A stretch of DNA of 64,000 bases, taken from positions 248,001 through 312,000 of the forward strand of contig NZ_NMUM01000005.1 in NCBI RefSeq assembly GCF_002812805.1. The letters run 5' to 3'. Shown here in pieces: positions 17,153 through 28,962 of the stretch. The DNA comes from Microbacterium lacus (GTDB lineage: Bacteria > Actinomycetota > Actinomycetes > Actinomycetales > Microbacteriaceae). Made by a program: the position numbers and the translations under genes. The notes under the pieces were generated by a model. The model was not told where the DNA came from. It worked only from the letters and a program-made list of their open reading frames with translations, and did not search any database. Each line of letters opens with the position of its first letter. The first letter of the stretch is position 1.

Positions 17153-19096
17153 GTGGCCGCCGCGTCGTCCCGCCCGCAGCTCCCGTATCGTCCCCGGGCG
17201 GGCGAGATCCCCACCAATCCGGGCGTTTACCGGTTTCGGGATGCTTCCGGGCGCGTACTCTATGTCGGCAAGGCGAAGAATCTTCGGTCGCGGCTGAGCA
17301 ACTACTTCGCGCCGTTGCACACCCTTCACGAGCGAACCCGCCGCATGGTCACGACCGCGACGTCCGTCGAGTGGACCGTCGTCGGAAGCGATGTCGAAGC
17401 GTTGCAGCTGGAGTACATGTGGATCAAGGAATTCGATCCGCCCTTCAACGTGCGCTACCGCGATGACAAGTCCTACCCCTTCATGGCGATCACGCTGGGA
17501 GACGAGGCTCCGCGCGTTGTCGTCACCCGCAACCGGCGGATCTCCGGGGCGAAGTATTTCGGACCGTATCCGAAGATCTGGGCGGTGCACGACACGATCG
17601 ACCTGATGATCAAGGTCTTCCCTATCCGCACGTGCAGCGACTCGAGTTATCGCAAAGCGATGCAGACGGGGCGTCCCTGCTTCCCCGGTCAGATCGGCAA
17701 GTGCGGCGGGCCGTGCTCGATGAAGGTGACGATCGACGAGCATCGGGCGATTGTGGATGACTTCGTCGCGTTCATGTCCGGCGGCGATCAGAGGTTCCGG
17801 ACGCAGCTGTCTGCCCGTATGCGCGAGGCGTCGGCCGCGATGGACTACGAGAGCGCGGCGAGCTATCGAGACAAGCTCGCGGCCGTGGACGCGGTGCTCT
17901 CGCGTAGCGCGCTCGTGCTGGGTGAGGACGTCGATGCGGACCTGTTCGGCATCGCCGAGGACGAACTTGCCGCGACCGTGCAGCACTTCGTCATCCGAGG
18001 TGGACGCATCCGTGGCGTGCGTGCGTCGACGATCGAGAAAGAACTCGACATCGAGGGCGGCGATCTGGTCGATCAGGTCCTGCAGCGCGCCTACGGCGAC
18101 GCCCCGGCAGCAGACATCCCGCGCCGCGTCTTCGTGCCGACGCTCCCCTCGGATGCGACAGAGCTCGAGGAGTGGCTGCGCGACAAGCGCGGGCGACCCG
18201 TTACGGTGCAGACCGCGCAGCGGGGACGCAAGGCGGACTTGCAGCGCACGGCGAACCTCAACGCCCAACAGTCGCTCATGCTGCACAAGACGCGCCGCAC
18301 GAGCGATTACATCGCCCGCAGCCAGGCGCTCACAGACCTGCAAGAGGCGCTGGGCCTCGCCGTGGCGCCCCTGCGGATCGAGTGCTTCGACGTGTCGCAC
18401 CTCAGCGGGTCCAACGTCGTGGCGTCGATGGTCGTTTTCGAGGATGGGCTGCCGCGTAAAGACCAGTACCGGTCGTTTTCGATCGCCGAGACGACGGATG
18501 ACACGGACTCCATCCACCAGGTTCTGACGCGTCGACTGGCCTACCTCGACCGGCCCGAAGAGCCCGAGGTGGAGGGCGCGCCGCGCAAACGCCCCCGCTT
18601 CGCGTACCCGCCGCAGCTCCTCGTGGTAGACGGCGGTCGGCCACAGGTCGAGGCCGCGGCGCGAGCCCTCGCGGACTCGGGGCATGAAGAGATCGCCCTG
18701 TGCGGCATCGCGAAGCGGTTGGAAGAGGTCTGGCTTCCCGGCGACGAGTATCCGGTCATCCTGCCGCGCACGAGCGAGGCGCTCTACCTGTTGCAGCGGC
18801 TGCGAGACGAAGCTCACCGGTTCGCGATCACACATCAGCGTTCCCGTCGCCGCAAAGACATCCAGAGCGTCCTCGCCGAGATCCCCGGACTCGGCGCCGA
18901 ACGTATTCGGGTCCTGTTGAGGCACTTCGGTTCCGTCGCGGCTCTGAAGCGCGCCAGTGCGGATGAGATCACCGAAGTGAAGGGCATCGGGCCGAAGCTC
19001 GCCGCGACCATTCAGTCGCGGCTGCAGGATGCCGCGGAGGTGTCAGCAGCCGTCGAGGGCGCGAGCGTCCCGCCCCTCGCCGAGTCAGTAGGCTAG
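17153..19096 (+). CDS. uvrC: Excinuclease ABC subunit C
   Basis: 647 residues from GTG 17153, two bases after the uvrA stop; an upstream extension would overlap uvrA by more than 500 bases. GIY-YIG nuclease domain (about 15-100, here GVY and YVG) for 3' incision, a UVR motif (about 205-240), the RNase H-like endonuclease domain (about 395-560, [10 protein letters not shown]) for 5' incision, and two helix-hairpin-helix motifs at the end ([17 protein letters not shown]). All parts needed for dual incision are present. Confidence 0.97.
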   Translation: MAAASSRPQLPYRPRAGEIPTNPGVYRFRDASGRVLYVGKAKNLRSRLSNYFAPLHTLHERTRRMVTTATSVEWTVVGSDVEALQLEYMWIKEFDPPFNVRYRDDKSYPFMAITLGDEAPRVVVTRNRRISGAKYFGPYPKIWAVHDTIDLMIKVFPIRTCSDSSYRKAMQTGRPCFPGQIGKCGGPCSMKVTIDEHRAIVDDFVAFMSGGDQRFRTQLSARMREASAAMDYESAASYRDKLAAVDAVLSRSALVLGEDVDADLFGIAEDELAATVQHFVIRGGRIRGVRASTIEKELDIEGGDLVDQVLQRAYGDAPAADIPRRVFVPTLPSDATELEEWLRDKRGRPVTVQTAQRGRKADLQRTANLNAQQSLMLHKTRRTSDYIARSQALTDLQEALGLAVAPLRIECFDVSHLSGSNVVASMVVFEDGLPRKDQYRSFSIAETTDDTDSIHQVLTRRLAYLDRPEEPEVEGAPRKRPRFAYPPQLLVVDGGRPQVEAAARALADSGHEEIALCGIAKRLEEVWLPGDEYPVILPRTSEALYLLQRLRDEAHRFAITHQRSRRRKDIQSVLAEIPGLGAERIRVLLRHFGSVAALKRASADEITEVKGIGPKLAATIQSRLQDAAEVSAAVEGASVPPLAESVG

Positions 19097-19121
19097 AAGA
19101 AGGGCGAATCGGGGCGGAGCG

Positions 19122-20000
19122 ATGACGGATACGGACGGCAGCGCGGGGGAAGTCCTGGTGGTCACCGGCATGTCGGGGGCGGGCAGGTCGACAGTCGCCA
19201 ACGCGCTCGAAGACCTCGACTGGTACGTGGTCGATAACCTGCCGCCGCAGATGTTGCGGCCGTTGCTCGACATCACGGGCCTCGCCGCCGGAGCGCTTCC
19301 CCGTGTCGCCGCGGTTGTGGACGTGCGCGGAAGAGGGCTCTTCGAGGACCTCCCCGACGTGATGAGCGCACTCCGCAAGGGCCGCCAGGTCCGGCTCGTG
19401 TTCTTGGATGCGTCCGACGAAGTTCTCGTGCGCCGTTTCGAAGCGGTCCGTCGGCCGCATCCGTTGCAGGGCGAAGGCACGATCCTCGACGGGATCCATC
19501 GGGAGCGTCGCCGTCTCGCTCCCATCCGCGAGAGCGCGGATCTGATCATCGACACGAGCGCCTACAACATCCACCAGCTCGCGACCACGGTGTCGGAGCT
19601 GTTCCTGGAGGAGAGTTCCGCGCGCCACGCGATCACCGTGCAGAGCTTCGGCTTCAAGTACGGGGTTCCGCCGGACGCGGACCTCGTGGCGGACATGAGA
19701 TTTCTCCCCAACCCCTTTTGGAACGAAGATCTTCGCCACCTCACCGGTCAGGACGAACGGGTGAGAGACTTCGTGCTCGCACAAGAGGGGGCGACCGAAT
19801 TCTTGGATGCCTACGCGTTGTCCCTGGCGCCCGTATTGGCCGGGTACCAGCGCGAGAACAAGCGCCATTCCACGGTCGCCGTGGGGTGCACCGGGGGCAA
19901 ACACCGCTCGGTCGCCATGGCGGAGCAGTTGGCCGCTCGGCTCTCCTCCGTGCCCGGGGTCGCCGTGCGAGTGAAGCATCGGGATCTCGGTCGCGAGTAG
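19122..20000 (+). CDS. rapZ: RapZ/YvcJ-family nucleotide-binding protein
   Basis: 292 residues. P-loop GMSGAGRST at 16-24 (Arg in place of Lys, usual in this family), DNLPP at the position of the second nucleotide contact, and the C-terminal [11 protein letters not shown] motif. In E. coli RapZ is an RNase E adapter that controls GlmS through small RNAs; in actinobacteria the role is not settled. It follows uvrC by 25 bases and precedes whiA by 41 bases, the classical uvrC-rapZ-(yvcK)-whiA order without yvcK. Confidence 0.95.
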   Translation: MTDTDGSAGEVLVVTGMSGAGRSTVANALEDLDWYVVDNLPPQMLRPLLDITGLAAGALPRVAAVVDVRGRGLFEDLPDVMSALRKGRQVRLVFLDASDEVLVRRFEAVRRPHPLQGEGTILDGIHRERRRLAPIRESADLIIDTSAYNIHQLATTVSELFLEESSARHAITVQSFGFKYGVPPDADLVADMRFLPNPFWNEDLRHLTGQDERVRDFVLAQEGATEFLDAYALSLAPVLAGYQRENKRHSTVAVGCTGGKHRSVAMAEQLAARLSSVPGVAVRVKHRDLGRE

Positions 20001-20041
20001 GCTAGGCGGGTTCACGTTCGACCCGATCCGAGGAGCGCAGG

Positions 20042-21019
20042 TTGCCACTCACCGCCGATGTCAAGGCCGAACTGGTGACCATCCGTGAGTCGCGGGCAAC
20101 GGCGCGCGTCGCCGAAGTGACGTCTTTGCTGCGTTTCTCGGGCGGACTGCACTCCATCGCGAACCGGATCGCGATCGAAGCGGAGCTGGACTCCGAGGTG
20201 CTCGCGCGTCGTACAGCGCGTGACCTGGTCGAGCTCTATGGTGTTCGTCCCGAGCTCGGGCATGTCCAAGCATCCTCCTCTCGTCAGGAGGGCCATTTCG
20301 TGGTTCGGGTCATCGAGGGCGGCGAGACACTCGCGCGTCAGACGGGCCTGCTCGATCAGCGTCGTCGTCCCGTACGCGGTCTGCCCAACAAGCTCACGAC
20401 GGGATCCCGCGAAGACCTCGCCGCGATCTGGCGCGGAGCTTTCCTCGCCGCTGGCACCCTGACCGATCCCGGCCGCTCGGCGGCGCTGGAAGTCACCTGC
20501 CCCTCATCCGAAGCCGCGATGGCGCTCGTCGGCGCCGCACATCGTCTGAGCGTGGCGGCGAAGGCCCGCGAGGTGCGGGGTGTGCACCGCGTCGTCGTGC
20601 GTGACGGAGAGGCCATTCGTGCCATCCTGCAGGCCATGGGTGCCGTGCGCGCGGCGGCGGAGTGGGAGCAGTTGCGCCAGCGGCGTGAGGTTCGCGCGGG
20701 AGTGAACCGCCTCGTGAACTTCGACGATGCCAACCTGCGACGTTCGGCCCAAGCTGCCGTGGCTGCGTGCGCGCGCGTCGAGCGAGCTCTTGAGATTCTC
20801 GGACCCGGAATTCCCGACCACCTGCGGGAGGCCGGCGAGCTGCGCCTCGCACACCGCGAGGCGAGTCTCGACGAACTTGGGCACCATGCCGATCCGCCAC
20901 TCACGAAGGACGCTGTCGCGGGCCGCATCCGTCGCCTGCTCGCGATGGCCGACAAGCGTGCCGAGGACGAGGGCATCCCCGGGACCGAGGCGGGGATCCC
21001 CGTCGACGTCGACGCCTGA
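20042..21019 (+). CDS. whiA: DNA-binding regulator WhiA
   Basis: 325 residues from a TTG start; AGGAG at 20031-20035 lies 6 bases before it and the resulting N-terminus [11 protein letters not shown] matches the family. The N-terminal part is LAGLIDADG-like and the C-terminal part (about 225-305, with [20 protein letters not shown] and ASLDELG) is the helix-turn-helix. WhiA controls sporulation or cell-division genes in Streptomyces and is kept in non-sporulating actinobacteria, probably for division. No yvcK in between. Confidence 0.95.
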   Translation: MPLTADVKAELVTIRESRATARVAEVTSLLRFSGGLHSIANRIAIEAELDSEVLARRTARDLVELYGVRPELGHVQASSSRQEGHFVVRVIEGGETLARQTGLLDQRRRPVRGLPNKLTTGSREDLAAIWRGAFLAAGTLTDPGRSAALEVTCPSSEAAMALVGAAHRLSVAAKAREVRGVHRVVVRDGEAIRAILQAMGAVRAAAEWEQLRQRREVRAGVNRLVNFDDANLRRSAQAAVAACARVERALEILGPGIPDHLREAGELRLAHREASLDELGHHADPPLTKDAVAGRIRRLLAMADKRAEDEGIPGTEAGIPVDVDA

Positions 21020-21102
21020 TCGAACGCAGAGGCGACGCGACAGCGATCCGATCCATGTTCCGGATCGGGAAGCAAGTCCCTGGCCTCTGTGTTGCCCCTC
21101 GT

Positions 21103-21108
21103 TAGGAT
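21103..21108 (+). promoter_or_regulatory. Putative -10 element for sodA
   Basis: TAGGAT about 55 bases before the sodA ATG in the 143-base gap after whiA. No clear -35. An inverted repeat CGATCCG...CGGATCG (21044-21067) just before it may end whiA transcription. Confidence 0.35.
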
Positions 21109-21162
21109 GAGAACGTCATCCGCGCCGCGCGAAGCGTGGCACCGACAGGAGGAAATACGACT

Positions 21163-21789
21163 ATGGCGACTTACACGCTGCCCGAACTTCCCTACGACTA
21201 CGCCGCACTCGAGCCGCACATCAGTGCCTCGATCATGCAGCTGCACCACGACAAGCATCACCAGGCCTATGTGACGGGCGCCAACACGGCGCTCGAGCAA
21301 CTGGCCGAGGCCCGCGACAAGGGCGACTTCGCGTTCGTCAACAAGCTCGAGAAGGACCTCGCGTTCAACCTCGGCGGGCACACGAACCACTCGATCTTCT
21401 GGACCAACCTCTCGCCGAACGGTGGCGACAAGCCCACCGGCGAACTCGCGGCCGCCATGGATGACCACTTCGGTTCGTTCGACAAGTTCACGGCTCATTT
21501 CACCGCCGCCGCGCTCGGCGTGCAGGGCTCCGGCTGGGCCGGACTGTTCTGGGATTCGATCGGTCAGAACCTGATCATCCAGCAGTTCTTCGACCAGCAG
21601 TCGCAGTTCGCCGCGGGCACGGTTCCGCTTCTCCTCCTGGACGTCTGGGAGCACGCGTACTACCTGGACTACAAGAACGTCCGCGCCGACTACGTGAAGG
21701 CTTTCTGGAACATCGCCAATTGGGCAGACGTTCAGACGCGCTTTGAGACCGCCCGTGAGAAGACTGCGGGTCTGCTGGTAATGTCGTGA
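21163..21789 (+). CDS. sodA: Superoxide dismutase (Mn/Fe)
   Basis: 208 residues from the ATG at 21163, which has AGGAGG about 10 bases upstream; a slightly longer form is unlikely. Metal ligands: H28 in LHHDKHH, a His in NHSIFW, and D and H of DVWEHAYY. The enzyme dismutates superoxide in the cytosol. The metal cannot be fixed from sequence, though the [10 protein letters not shown] stretch fits Mn or cambialistic forms. It sits between whiA and gap with its own promoter candidate and a strong terminator, so it is an independent unit inserted in a conserved gene string. Confidence 0.97.
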   Translation: MATYTLPELPYDYAALEPHISASIMQLHHDKHHQAYVTGANTALEQLAEARDKGDFAFVNKLEKDLAFNLGGHTNHSIFWTNLSPNGGDKPTGELAAAMDDHFGSFDKFTAHFTAAALGVQGSGWAGLFWDSIGQNLIIQQFFDQQSQFAAGTVPLLLLDVWEHAYYLDYKNVRADYVKAFWNIANWADVQTRFETAREKTAGLLVMS

Positions 21790-21796
21790 CGAAGGC

Positions 21797-21841
21797 GAGG
21801 ACGCCGCTGAGCCCTCGCTGAGTCGAGGGTCCGGCGTCCTC
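21797..21841 (+). terminator. Nested intrinsic terminator after sodA
   Basis: A perfect 10-base outer stem GAGGACGCCG/CGGCGTCCTC encloses an inner CCCTCG/CGAGGG stem, followed by CTTTC. It starts 8 bases after the sodA stop. Confidence 0.85.
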
Positions 21842-21897
21842 CTTTCATCCGAAAACGCGCGTATCCGCGCACCTAAAGGCGCCGCCCCGCGCCATGA

Positions 21898-22923
<1,026 letters not shown>

Positions 22924-22931
22924 GTCTGTCG

Positions 22932-24149
22932 ATGCCCCTGCGCACCCTCGATTCGCTGGGGTCGCTCGCCGGCACGCGTGTCATCGTCCGCTGTGATCTG
23001 AACGTCCCCCTGCGGGACGGGAAGATCACGGACGATGGCCGCGTGCGCGCGTCGCTGCCGACCCTGAACGCCCTCATCCAGCGCGGCGCTCGCGTCGTCG
23101 TCTGCTCGCACCTCGGTCGACCCGACGGTACGCCCGATCCGAAGTACAGCCTGGAGCCGGTCGCGCAACGCCTGTCGGAACTCCTCGCCAAGCCGGTCGC
23201 GTTCGCGCGTGACACGGTGGGGGAGTCTGCGCGGGAGGCCGTTGCGGCCCTGGAAGACGGCGATGTCGCGGTTCTCGAGAACCTGCGCTTCGAGCCGGGC
23301 GAGACGGCGAAGGATGCGGCGGAGCGTCGCGCGTTCGCGGAACGCCTGGCAGCACTTGGCGACGCCCTCGTCTCGGACGGGTTCGGTGTCGTCCACCGCA
23401 AGCAGGCGAGCGTCTACGAACTCGCCGAGCTCGTGCCATCCGCAGCAGGTCTGCTCATCCAGACGGAACTGGATGTCCTCGACCGGTTGACGGAGAAGCC
23501 CGACCGTCCCTACACGGTGGTGCTCGGCGGATCGAAGGTCAGCGACAAGCTCGGCGTCATCTCGCACCTTCTTCCGCGCGTCGATCGCATTCTGGTCGGT
23601 GGCGGCATGCTCTTCACCTTCCTCGCGGCGGAGGGATTGAAGGTCGGTTCGAGTCTGCTCGAAGCGGACCAACTCGACACCGTTCGCGACTACGTGCAGA
23701 CCGCGAAGGACACGGGCGTCGAGCTGGTGCTCCCCACGGACATCGTCGTCGCGTCGAAGTTCGGTGCGGACGCCGAGCACGTCGTGACCGCTGCCGATGC
23801 GATCGAAGACACGGCGTTCGGTGCTTCCGGACTGGGGCTCGACATCGGTCCTCAGAGCGCGGCTCGTTTCGCCGAGCTCATTCGGGGGAGCAAGACGGTG
23901 TTCTGGAACGGCCCGATGGGTGTCTTCGAGATCCCGGCGTTCGCCGCCGGAACGAAGGCCGTGGCCAAAGCCCTCACCGAGGTCGACGGTCTGAGCGTGG
24001 TCGGTGGCGGGGATTCCGCTGCTGCCGTGCGTCAGCTCGGATTCTCGGACGATCAGTTCGGCCACATCTCGACGGGCGGCGGAGCCAGCCTGGAATTCCT
24101 CGAGGGTAAAAAGCTCCCCGGACTGGAGGTCCTCGGATGGGAACAGTGA
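22932..24149 (+). CDS. pgk: Phosphoglycerate kinase
   Basis: 405 residues from ATG 22932. [11 protein letters not shown] for phosphoglycerate binding near residue 20, ENLRFEPGE, the [10 protein letters not shown] loop, and [11 protein letters not shown] for nucleotide binding. It makes ATP and 3-phosphoglycerate. tpiA starts inside its last 13 bases. Confidence 0.98.
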   Translation: MPLRTLDSLGSLAGTRVIVRCDLNVPLRDGKITDDGRVRASLPTLNALIQRGARVVVCSHLGRPDGTPDPKYSLEPVAQRLSELLAKPVAFARDTVGESAREAVAALEDGDVAVLENLRFEPGETAKDAAERRAFAERLAALGDALVSDGFGVVHRKQASVYELAELVPSAAGLLIQTELDVLDRLTEKPDRPYTVVLGGSKVSDKLGVISHLLPRVDRILVGGGMLFTFLAAEGLKVGSSLLEADQLDTVRDYVQTAKDTGVELVLPTDIVVASKFGADAEHVVTAADAIEDTAFGASGLGLDIGPQSAARFAELIRGSKTVFWNGPMGVFEIPAFAAGTKAVAKALTEVDGLSVVGGGDSAAAVRQLGFSDDQFGHISTGGGASLEFLEGKKLPGLEVLGWEQ

Positions 24150-24949
24150 CACAAGGCGGCTCGCGCCAGGGGCGTACGCCGCTGATCGCGGGCAACTGGA
24201 AGATGAACCTCGACTACCAGCAGGCCATTGCGCTGGTGCAGAAGCTCGATTGGGCTCTGAAGGACGCCAAGCACGACGCGAGCTCCGTCGAGGTCGCCGT
24301 GTTCCCGCCCTTCACCGACCTGCGAAGTGTGCAGACGCTGATCTCGGCCGACAAGATCGAGTTCTCGCTCGGCGCGCAGGACCTCTCGGTCCACGATTCG
24401 GGCGCCTACACCGGTGAGATCTCGGGCCAGTTCCTGAAGAAGCTCGACTGCGAGTACGTCCTGATCGGGCATTCCGAGCGTCGTCAGTACCACGATGAGG
24501 GCGATGACGTGGTCGCAGCCAAGGTCAAAGCCGCCATCAAGCACGGCCTTGTCCCCGTGATCTGTGTCGGCGAGACCGCCGAGGATCTCGAGACCCATGG
24601 TGCGAGCGCCGTCCCGGTAGCGCAGTTGAAGACGGCCCTCACGGATGTCGCGACCGGCTCCGAGGTCGTCGTGGCGTACGAGCCGGTGTGGGCCATCGGT
24701 TCGGGCCAGGCCGCTACTCCCGAGCAGGCTCAGCAGGTCTGCGAGAAGCTTCGCGCCGTGGTCGCCGAGACTCTCGGAGCCGACCCGGCAGCGGCAACAC
24801 GCATTCTGTATGGCGGTTCGGTCGCGGCCGGCAACATCGCGGGTTTCATGCGTGAGCCCGATGTCGACGGGGCTCTCGTCGGAGGCGCGAGCCTGAAGGT
24901 CGACGACTTCGCGGCCATCATCCGTTATCAGAAGCATGTAGGTGTCTAG
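24137..24949 (+). CDS. tpiA: Triose-phosphate isomerase
   Basis: 270 residues. Catalytic residues: N20 and K22 in AGNWKMN, His in IGHSERR, Glu in AYEPVWAIG, and the phosphate loop YGGSV. Start ATG 24137 is preferred over GTG 24146 because GGAGG at 24125-24129 has a 7-base spacing to it; this makes a 13-base overlap with pgk and translational coupling. It interconverts the two triose phosphates. Confidence 0.97.
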   Translation: MGTVTQGGSRQGRTPLIAGNWKMNLDYQQAIALVQKLDWALKDAKHDASSVEVAVFPPFTDLRSVQTLISADKIEFSLGAQDLSVHDSGAYTGEISGQFLKKLDCEYVLIGHSERRQYHDEGDDVVAAKVKAAIKHGLVPVICVGETAEDLETHGASAVPVAQLKTALTDVATGSEVVVAYEPVWAIGSGQAATPEQAQQVCEKLRAVVAETLGADPAAATRILYGGSVAAGNIAGFMREPDVDGALVGGASLKVDDFAAIIRYQKHVGV

Positions 24950-24958
24950 GCTCGCGCC

Positions 24959-24964
24959 TATACT
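24959..24964 (+). promoter_or_regulatory. Putative -10 element for secG-rbpA
   Basis: TATACT lies in the 92-base gap after tpiA, 78 bases before the secG start. The -35 is not evident. Confidence 0.35.
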
Positions 24965-25041
24965 TGAGCACGCCGTTGTTTGACGACTGGCTGTTTTACG
25001 AACTTGCGCCCTCCCGACGGGTGCTCTGAAAGGCTTTTCCG

Positions 25042-25290
25042 GTGGAGATAATCGAATTCGTGATGCAGGTGATCCTCGGCATCACGAGCCTCTTGCTCAC
25101 GCTGTTGATCCTTCTGCACAAGGGGCGCGGTGGCGGGCTGTCCGACATGTTCGGCGGCGGTATGACATCGTCCCTGGGCTCGTCGGGCCTCGCGGAGCGG
25201 AACCTCAACCGATTCACCATCGTTCTCGCCTTGACGTGGTTCGTTGCGATCGTCGCACTCGGCCTCATCACCAAGTTCCAGGGGATCTGA
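25042..25290 (+). CDS. secG: Preprotein translocase subunit SecG
   Basis: 82 residues from a GTG with GAAAGG 8 bases upstream. Two hydrophobic helices (about 5-25 and 55-75) flank a Gly/Ser-rich cytoplasmic loop (GRGGGLSDMFGGG), the normal SecG plan. It is the small accessory part of the SecYEG channel in the cytoplasmic membrane. Location after tpiA is conserved in actinobacteria. Confidence 0.95.
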   Translation: MEIIEFVMQVILGITSLLLTLLILLHKGRGGGLSDMFGGGMTSSLGSSGLAERNLNRFTIVLALTWFVAIVALGLITKFQGI

Positions 25291-25291
25291 C

Positions 25292-25648
25292 ATGGCTACA
25301 GGCGGCAACGCGATCCGGGGCACCCGAGTGGGCGCTGGCCCCATGGGTGAGCAGGACCACGGGTACCACGCCGAGCGGGTCGCCGTTCCGTACTGGGACG
25401 CCCTGGGAAATGAGACGGTTCGCTACTTTGCCGCCGGAGTGCCCGAGGACGAGATTCCGGACACCATCGACAGCCCGCACTCTGGTCTTCCGGCCGGCCG
25501 TGACAAGGCCAACCCACCGGCTCTGGCCAAGACCGAGCCGTACAAGACGCACCTCGCCTATGTGAAGGAGCGTCGTACGGACGAAGAGGCGGCCGCGCTT
25601 CTCGACGATGCGCTTCGTGCCCTGCGCGAGCGTCGCGGCCTGGACTGA
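25292..25648 (+). CDS. rbpA: RNA polymerase-binding protein RbpA
   Basis: 118 residues from ATG 25292, one base after the secG stop. RGTRVGAGPMG near the N-terminus, the core AVPYWDALGNETVRYFAAG and the C-terminal sigma-interacting part (HLAYVKERRTDEEAAALLDD) match RbpA of actinobacteria, which binds RNA polymerase and primary sigma and stabilises open complexes. The protein has no cysteine: the zinc-binding Cys of Streptomyces-type RbpA are replaced (for example DSPHSG for a DCPxCG-type motif). Confidence 0.93.
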   Translation: MATGGNAIRGTRVGAGPMGEQDHGYHAERVAVPYWDALGNETVRYFAAGVPEDEIPDTIDSPHSGLPAGRDKANPPALAKTEPYKTHLAYVKERRTDEEAAALLDDALRALRERRGLD

Positions 25649-25663
25649 ACCCCTTCAGATCTC

Positions 25664-26455
25664 TCAGTCGGGGTCGATGAGTTCCGCGGGAACTTCCGCG
25701 GCGGCATCGGCGTCGACGAAGAACAGCGTGCGGTGCCGACCCTTCGCCCCCGCGGCGGGCACACTCGTGTAGCTTGCGCCGGCGAGAGCCAGTCCGAGCG
25801 CCGAGGCCTTCTCAGACCCGGTCAGGACGAGCCAGACGCGCTGCGAAGCGTTGAGGACGGGGCGCGTCAGCGTCACCCGCACCGGCGGCGCTTTGGGTGA
25901 GTCGTGCACGGCAACGGCGGCCCGATCGGTGACTCCGATTTCCGGGCGGTCGGGGAAAAGGGACGCGATGTGGGCGTCCGGCCCGACGCCGAGAAGACAG
26001 ATGTCGAAGCTCGGCCACGCGCCGGCTTCTGCGTCATCCGACGCCGAGAAGCGAGCAAGCTCTGTCGCGTAGGCTTCGGCGGCGGCCTCGGGGGAGTCCG
26101 AGCGGTCGGACGCGAGAATCTCATGCATGTTCTCGGCAGGCGCATCGAGCTGGCCGAGCAACGCCTGACGTGCTTGCAGGGCGTTCCGATCCGGGTCGGA
26201 CTCGGGTACGTAGCGTTCGTCGCTCCACCAGAAATGCACGCGCGACCAGTCCACGAGTCGCATGCCCGGTTGCTCGGCGATCGCGGCAAGAACGGCGACA
26301 CCGGCACGTCCACCCGTGAGCGACACGTGCACGATGGGACGCTCGACACTCAGGACGGTGAGCTTCTCGACCATGCGTCGCGCGACGACCGACATTACCG
26401 TGTCCCTGTCAGCGCTGACGACGACGCGACGATCGGTGAGGTTCTCAGTCGACAT
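25664..26455 (-). CDS. pgl: 6-phosphogluconolactonase
   Basis: 263 residues. SLTGGRAG near residue 45, VHFWWSDERYV and LLGVGPDAHIASLFP are the signature blocks of the DevB/Pgl family. It hydrolyses 6-phosphogluconolactone to 6-phosphogluconate. Last gene of the reverse pentose phosphate operon; its start lies within the last 11 bases of opcA. Convergent with rbpA, only 15 bases apart. Confidence 0.95.
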   Translation of the reverse strand: MSTENLTDRRVVVSADRDTVMSVVARRMVEKLTVLSVERPIVHVSLTGGRAGVAVLAAIAEQPGMRLVDWSRVHFWWSDERYVPESDPDRNALQARQALLGQLDAPAENMHEILASDRSDSPEAAAEAYATELARFSASDDAEAGAWPSFDICLLGVGPDAHIASLFPDRPEIGVTDRAAVAVHDSPKAPPVRVTLTRPVLNASQRVWLVLTGSEKASALGLALAGASYTSVPAAGAKGRHRTLFFVDADAAAEVPAELIDPD

Positions 26456-27395
26456 GCGGCTCCCGGCTGACGGGCGGGTCCAACAGCTCCCAGCCCTCGG
26501 TGATCACACGACCATACAGCAGGTCGGGATCGAGGCGACGGAGCTCTTCCGCGAGGCATTCGCGCAGGGTACGTCGCGGAAGCACCAGGTCGTGCTGCGG
26601 CTGGCCTTCCTGCGTCAGGCACGCGATGGCAGGGGAGGACCGCTCGAGCAGGATGTCTCCGCTCTCGCGCTGGAGCGCCACCGACTTGATGCCCTCCTGC
26701 CATTCCTCGGGAGGCATGTACTCCCACATCACGGGGACATCGAGCTTCAGACGCAGCCAGGCGGCGAGGAGCGCCGTCGACGGCGAGCTGCTCGCACCGC
26801 GGACGATGGCCGAGGTGACCGGCGTGTACGGCGGCTGGTCCAGCACGGCCGCGAGCTGCTCGCGCCAATGCGTCAGGCGCGTCCACGCGAGATCCGTGTC
26901 GCCCGGCGCATGGTTCTCACCGAGGTTGGACAGGCGGTCGGCGGCGCGGGGGCTGGTCGATGCATCCGTGATCCGGCGTTGCGCCATTCGCCCCAAAGGC
27001 GACTCGGAGGGGGTTCGCGGCGGCTGATCGGGCCACCAGACCACGAGAGGGGCGTCGGGGAGCAAGAGACCTGTGACGAGACTCTCTTCGTTCGACGCCG
27101 CGTCGCCGGTGGCGCGCAGCACGATGACCTCGCTCGCGCCGGCGTCGCCGCCGACCCGGATCTGAGCGTCCACCCGCGGCTCTCCGGAGTCGTCCGTCAG
27201 GAGGACGATCACGCGCATCGGGTGCTCGCGCGACGCGTCGTTCGCCGCCTCGATCGCATCTTCTTCGAGCCCGTGCCGGGTCGCGATGATGAGCGTCAGC
27301 ACGCGGCCGAGCGCGACCACTCCGCCTTCCTCGCGCGCGTTGACGAGGGCCTTCGCGATCTGGCTGACAGTGGTGTCGGGCATTTCGATGATCAT
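26445..27395 (-). CDS. opcA: Glucose-6-phosphate dehydrogenase assembly protein OpcA
   Basis: 316 residues from ATG 27395. IIEMPDTTVSQIAKAL and LPDAPLVVWWPDQPP are typical OpcA blocks. OpcA is needed for or modulates activity of Zwf, found in actinobacteria and cyanobacteria, and follows zwf directly with a 4-base ATGA overlap. An upstream extension would run into zwf in another frame. Its mechanism is not fully known. Confidence 0.95.
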   Translation of the reverse strand: MIIEMPDTTVSQIAKALVNAREEGGVVALGRVLTLIIATRHGLEEDAIEAANDASREHPMRVIVLLTDDSGEPRVDAQIRVGGDAGASEVIVLRATGDAASNEESLVTGLLLPDAPLVVWWPDQPPRTPSESPLGRMAQRRITDASTSPRAADRLSNLGENHAPGDTDLAWTRLTHWREQLAAVLDQPPYTPVTSAIVRGASSSPSTALLAAWLRLKLDVPVMWEYMPPEEWQEGIKSVALQRESGDILLERSSPAIACLTQEGQPQHDLVLPRRTLRECLAEELRRLDPDLLYGRVITEGWELLDPPVSREPHVD

Positions 27396-28942
27396 GGGCG
27401 TCTCCAGACTCGTCCGTCGCGGGCGAGCAGCTTCTCGGCAGAGGCCGGGCCCCACGATCCGGGACTGTACTGCTCGAGCGGTCCGCCCTGTGCGGCCCAG
27501 AATTCCTCGACCGGGTCGAGGATCCGCCACGAGAGTTCGACTTCTTCGTGCCTCGGGAACAGCGGGGGTTCGCCGAGAAGGACATCGAGGATCAGACGTT
27601 CGTACGCTTCGGGGCTCGCCTCGGTGAAGGCGTGTCCGTAACCGAAGTCCATCGTGACGTCGCGCACCTGCGTGCCGGCGCCCGGAACCTTTGAGCCGAA
27701 GCGGATCGTGACGCCCTCGTCCGGCTGAATGCGGATGACGAGGGCATTCTGTCCGAGCTCGAGGGTCTGGCTGCGCAGGAACAGGTGCTGGGGTGCCCTC
27801 TTGAACACGACGGCGATCTCGGTGACGCGGCGGCCGAGCCGCTTCCCCGTGCGTAGGTAGAACGGGACTCCCGACCACCGGCGCGTGGCGATCTCGAGTT
27901 TGAGGGCGGCGAACGTCTCGGTCGTCGACGCCGCATCCATCCCATCCTCTTCGAGGAACCCGGCGACCTTCTCGCCACCCTGCCAGCCGCCGGCGTACTG
28001 CCCTCGGGCCGTCGCTTCGGCGAGGTTCGCGGGAAGCTGCACCGCGGCCAGGACCTTCTCCTTCTCGGCGCGAAGGTCGTGTGCCGAAAGAGAGATGGGC
28101 TCTTCCATGGCGGTCAGCGCGAGCAGCTGCAGCAGATGGTTCTGGATGACGTCGCGTGCCGCACCGATTCCGTCGTAGTAGCCCGCGCGGCCCCCGACGC
28201 CGATGTCCTCAGCCATCGTGATCTGAACGTGGTCGACGTAGTTGCTGTTCCAGAGCGGCTCGAACAGCTCGTTCGCAAAACGCAGCGCCAGGATGTTCTG
28301 AACCGTCTCCTTACCCAGGTAGTGGTCGATGCGGAAGATCGAATCCGCCGGGAAGGCGACTTCCAGCGCGGCGTTCAGAGCCCGAGCCGACGCGAGGTCG
28401 TGCCCGAACGGCTTCTCGATCACCACACGCCGCCACGCGTCGTCCGCGTCCGCGTTCTCGTTGACAAGACCCGAATCCCGGAGCTGCTTCGCCACCATGG
28501 CGAAGTCCTTCGGCGGGATCGAGAGGTAGTAGGCGTGGTTTCCCATCGTGCCGCGTTCGACATCGAGGCGTTCGACCGTCTCCCGCAGACGGCTGAAGGC
28601 CTCTGCGTCGTCGAACTCGCCCGAGACGAATCGGATTCCCTGCAGAAGCTGGCGCCAGGTCTCTTCGCGGAAAGGTGTGCGCGCGTACTGCTTGACCGCG
28701 TCGTAGACGACCTTTGCGAAGTCCTGGTCCTCCCAGTCCCGGCGCGCGAATCCGACCAGCGCGAACCCCGGGGGCAGGAGGCCGCGGTTCGCAAGGTCGT
28801 AAACCGCCGGCATGAGCTTCTTGCGCGACAGGTCGCCTGTCACTCCGAAGATGACGAGCGCGCTCGGGCCCGCGATGCGGTTGAGGCGACGATCGTCCGG
28901 GTCGCGCAGCGGATTGTGCCCGCGCGAGATCTCGATGGGCAT
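27392..28942 (-). CDS. zwf: Glucose-6-phosphate 1-dehydrogenase
   Basis: 516 residues from ATG 28942. NADP site GVTGDLSRKK at 33-42, catalytic block RIDHYLGKE near residue 200 and EKPFGHD. It makes 6-phosphogluconolactone and NADPH, the first oxidative step. 20 bases after pgi, 4-base overlap with opcA. Confidence 0.98.
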   Translation of the reverse strand: MPIEISRGHNPLRDPDDRRLNRIAGPSALVIFGVTGDLSRKKLMPAVYDLANRGLLPPGFALVGFARRDWEDQDFAKVVYDAVKQYARTPFREETWRQLLQGIRFVSGEFDDAEAFSRLRETVERLDVERGTMGNHAYYLSIPPKDFAMVAKQLRDSGLVNENADADDAWRRVVIEKPFGHDLASARALNAALEVAFPADSIFRIDHYLGKETVQNILALRFANELFEPLWNSNYVDHVQITMAEDIGVGGRAGYYDGIGAARDVIQNHLLQLLALTAMEEPISLSAHDLRAEKEKVLAAVQLPANLAEATARGQYAGGWQGGEKVAGFLEEDGMDAASTTETFAALKLEIATRRWSGVPFYLRTGKRLGRRVTEIAVVFKRAPQHLFLRSQTLELGQNALVIRIQPDEGVTIRFGSKVPGAGTQVRDVTMDFGYGHAFTEASPEAYERLILDVLLGEPPLFPRHEEVELSWRILDPVEEFWAAQGGPLEQYSPGSWGPASAEKLLARDGRVWRRP

Positions 28943-28962
28943 ACGGGTGTGCCTCTCTGGTT

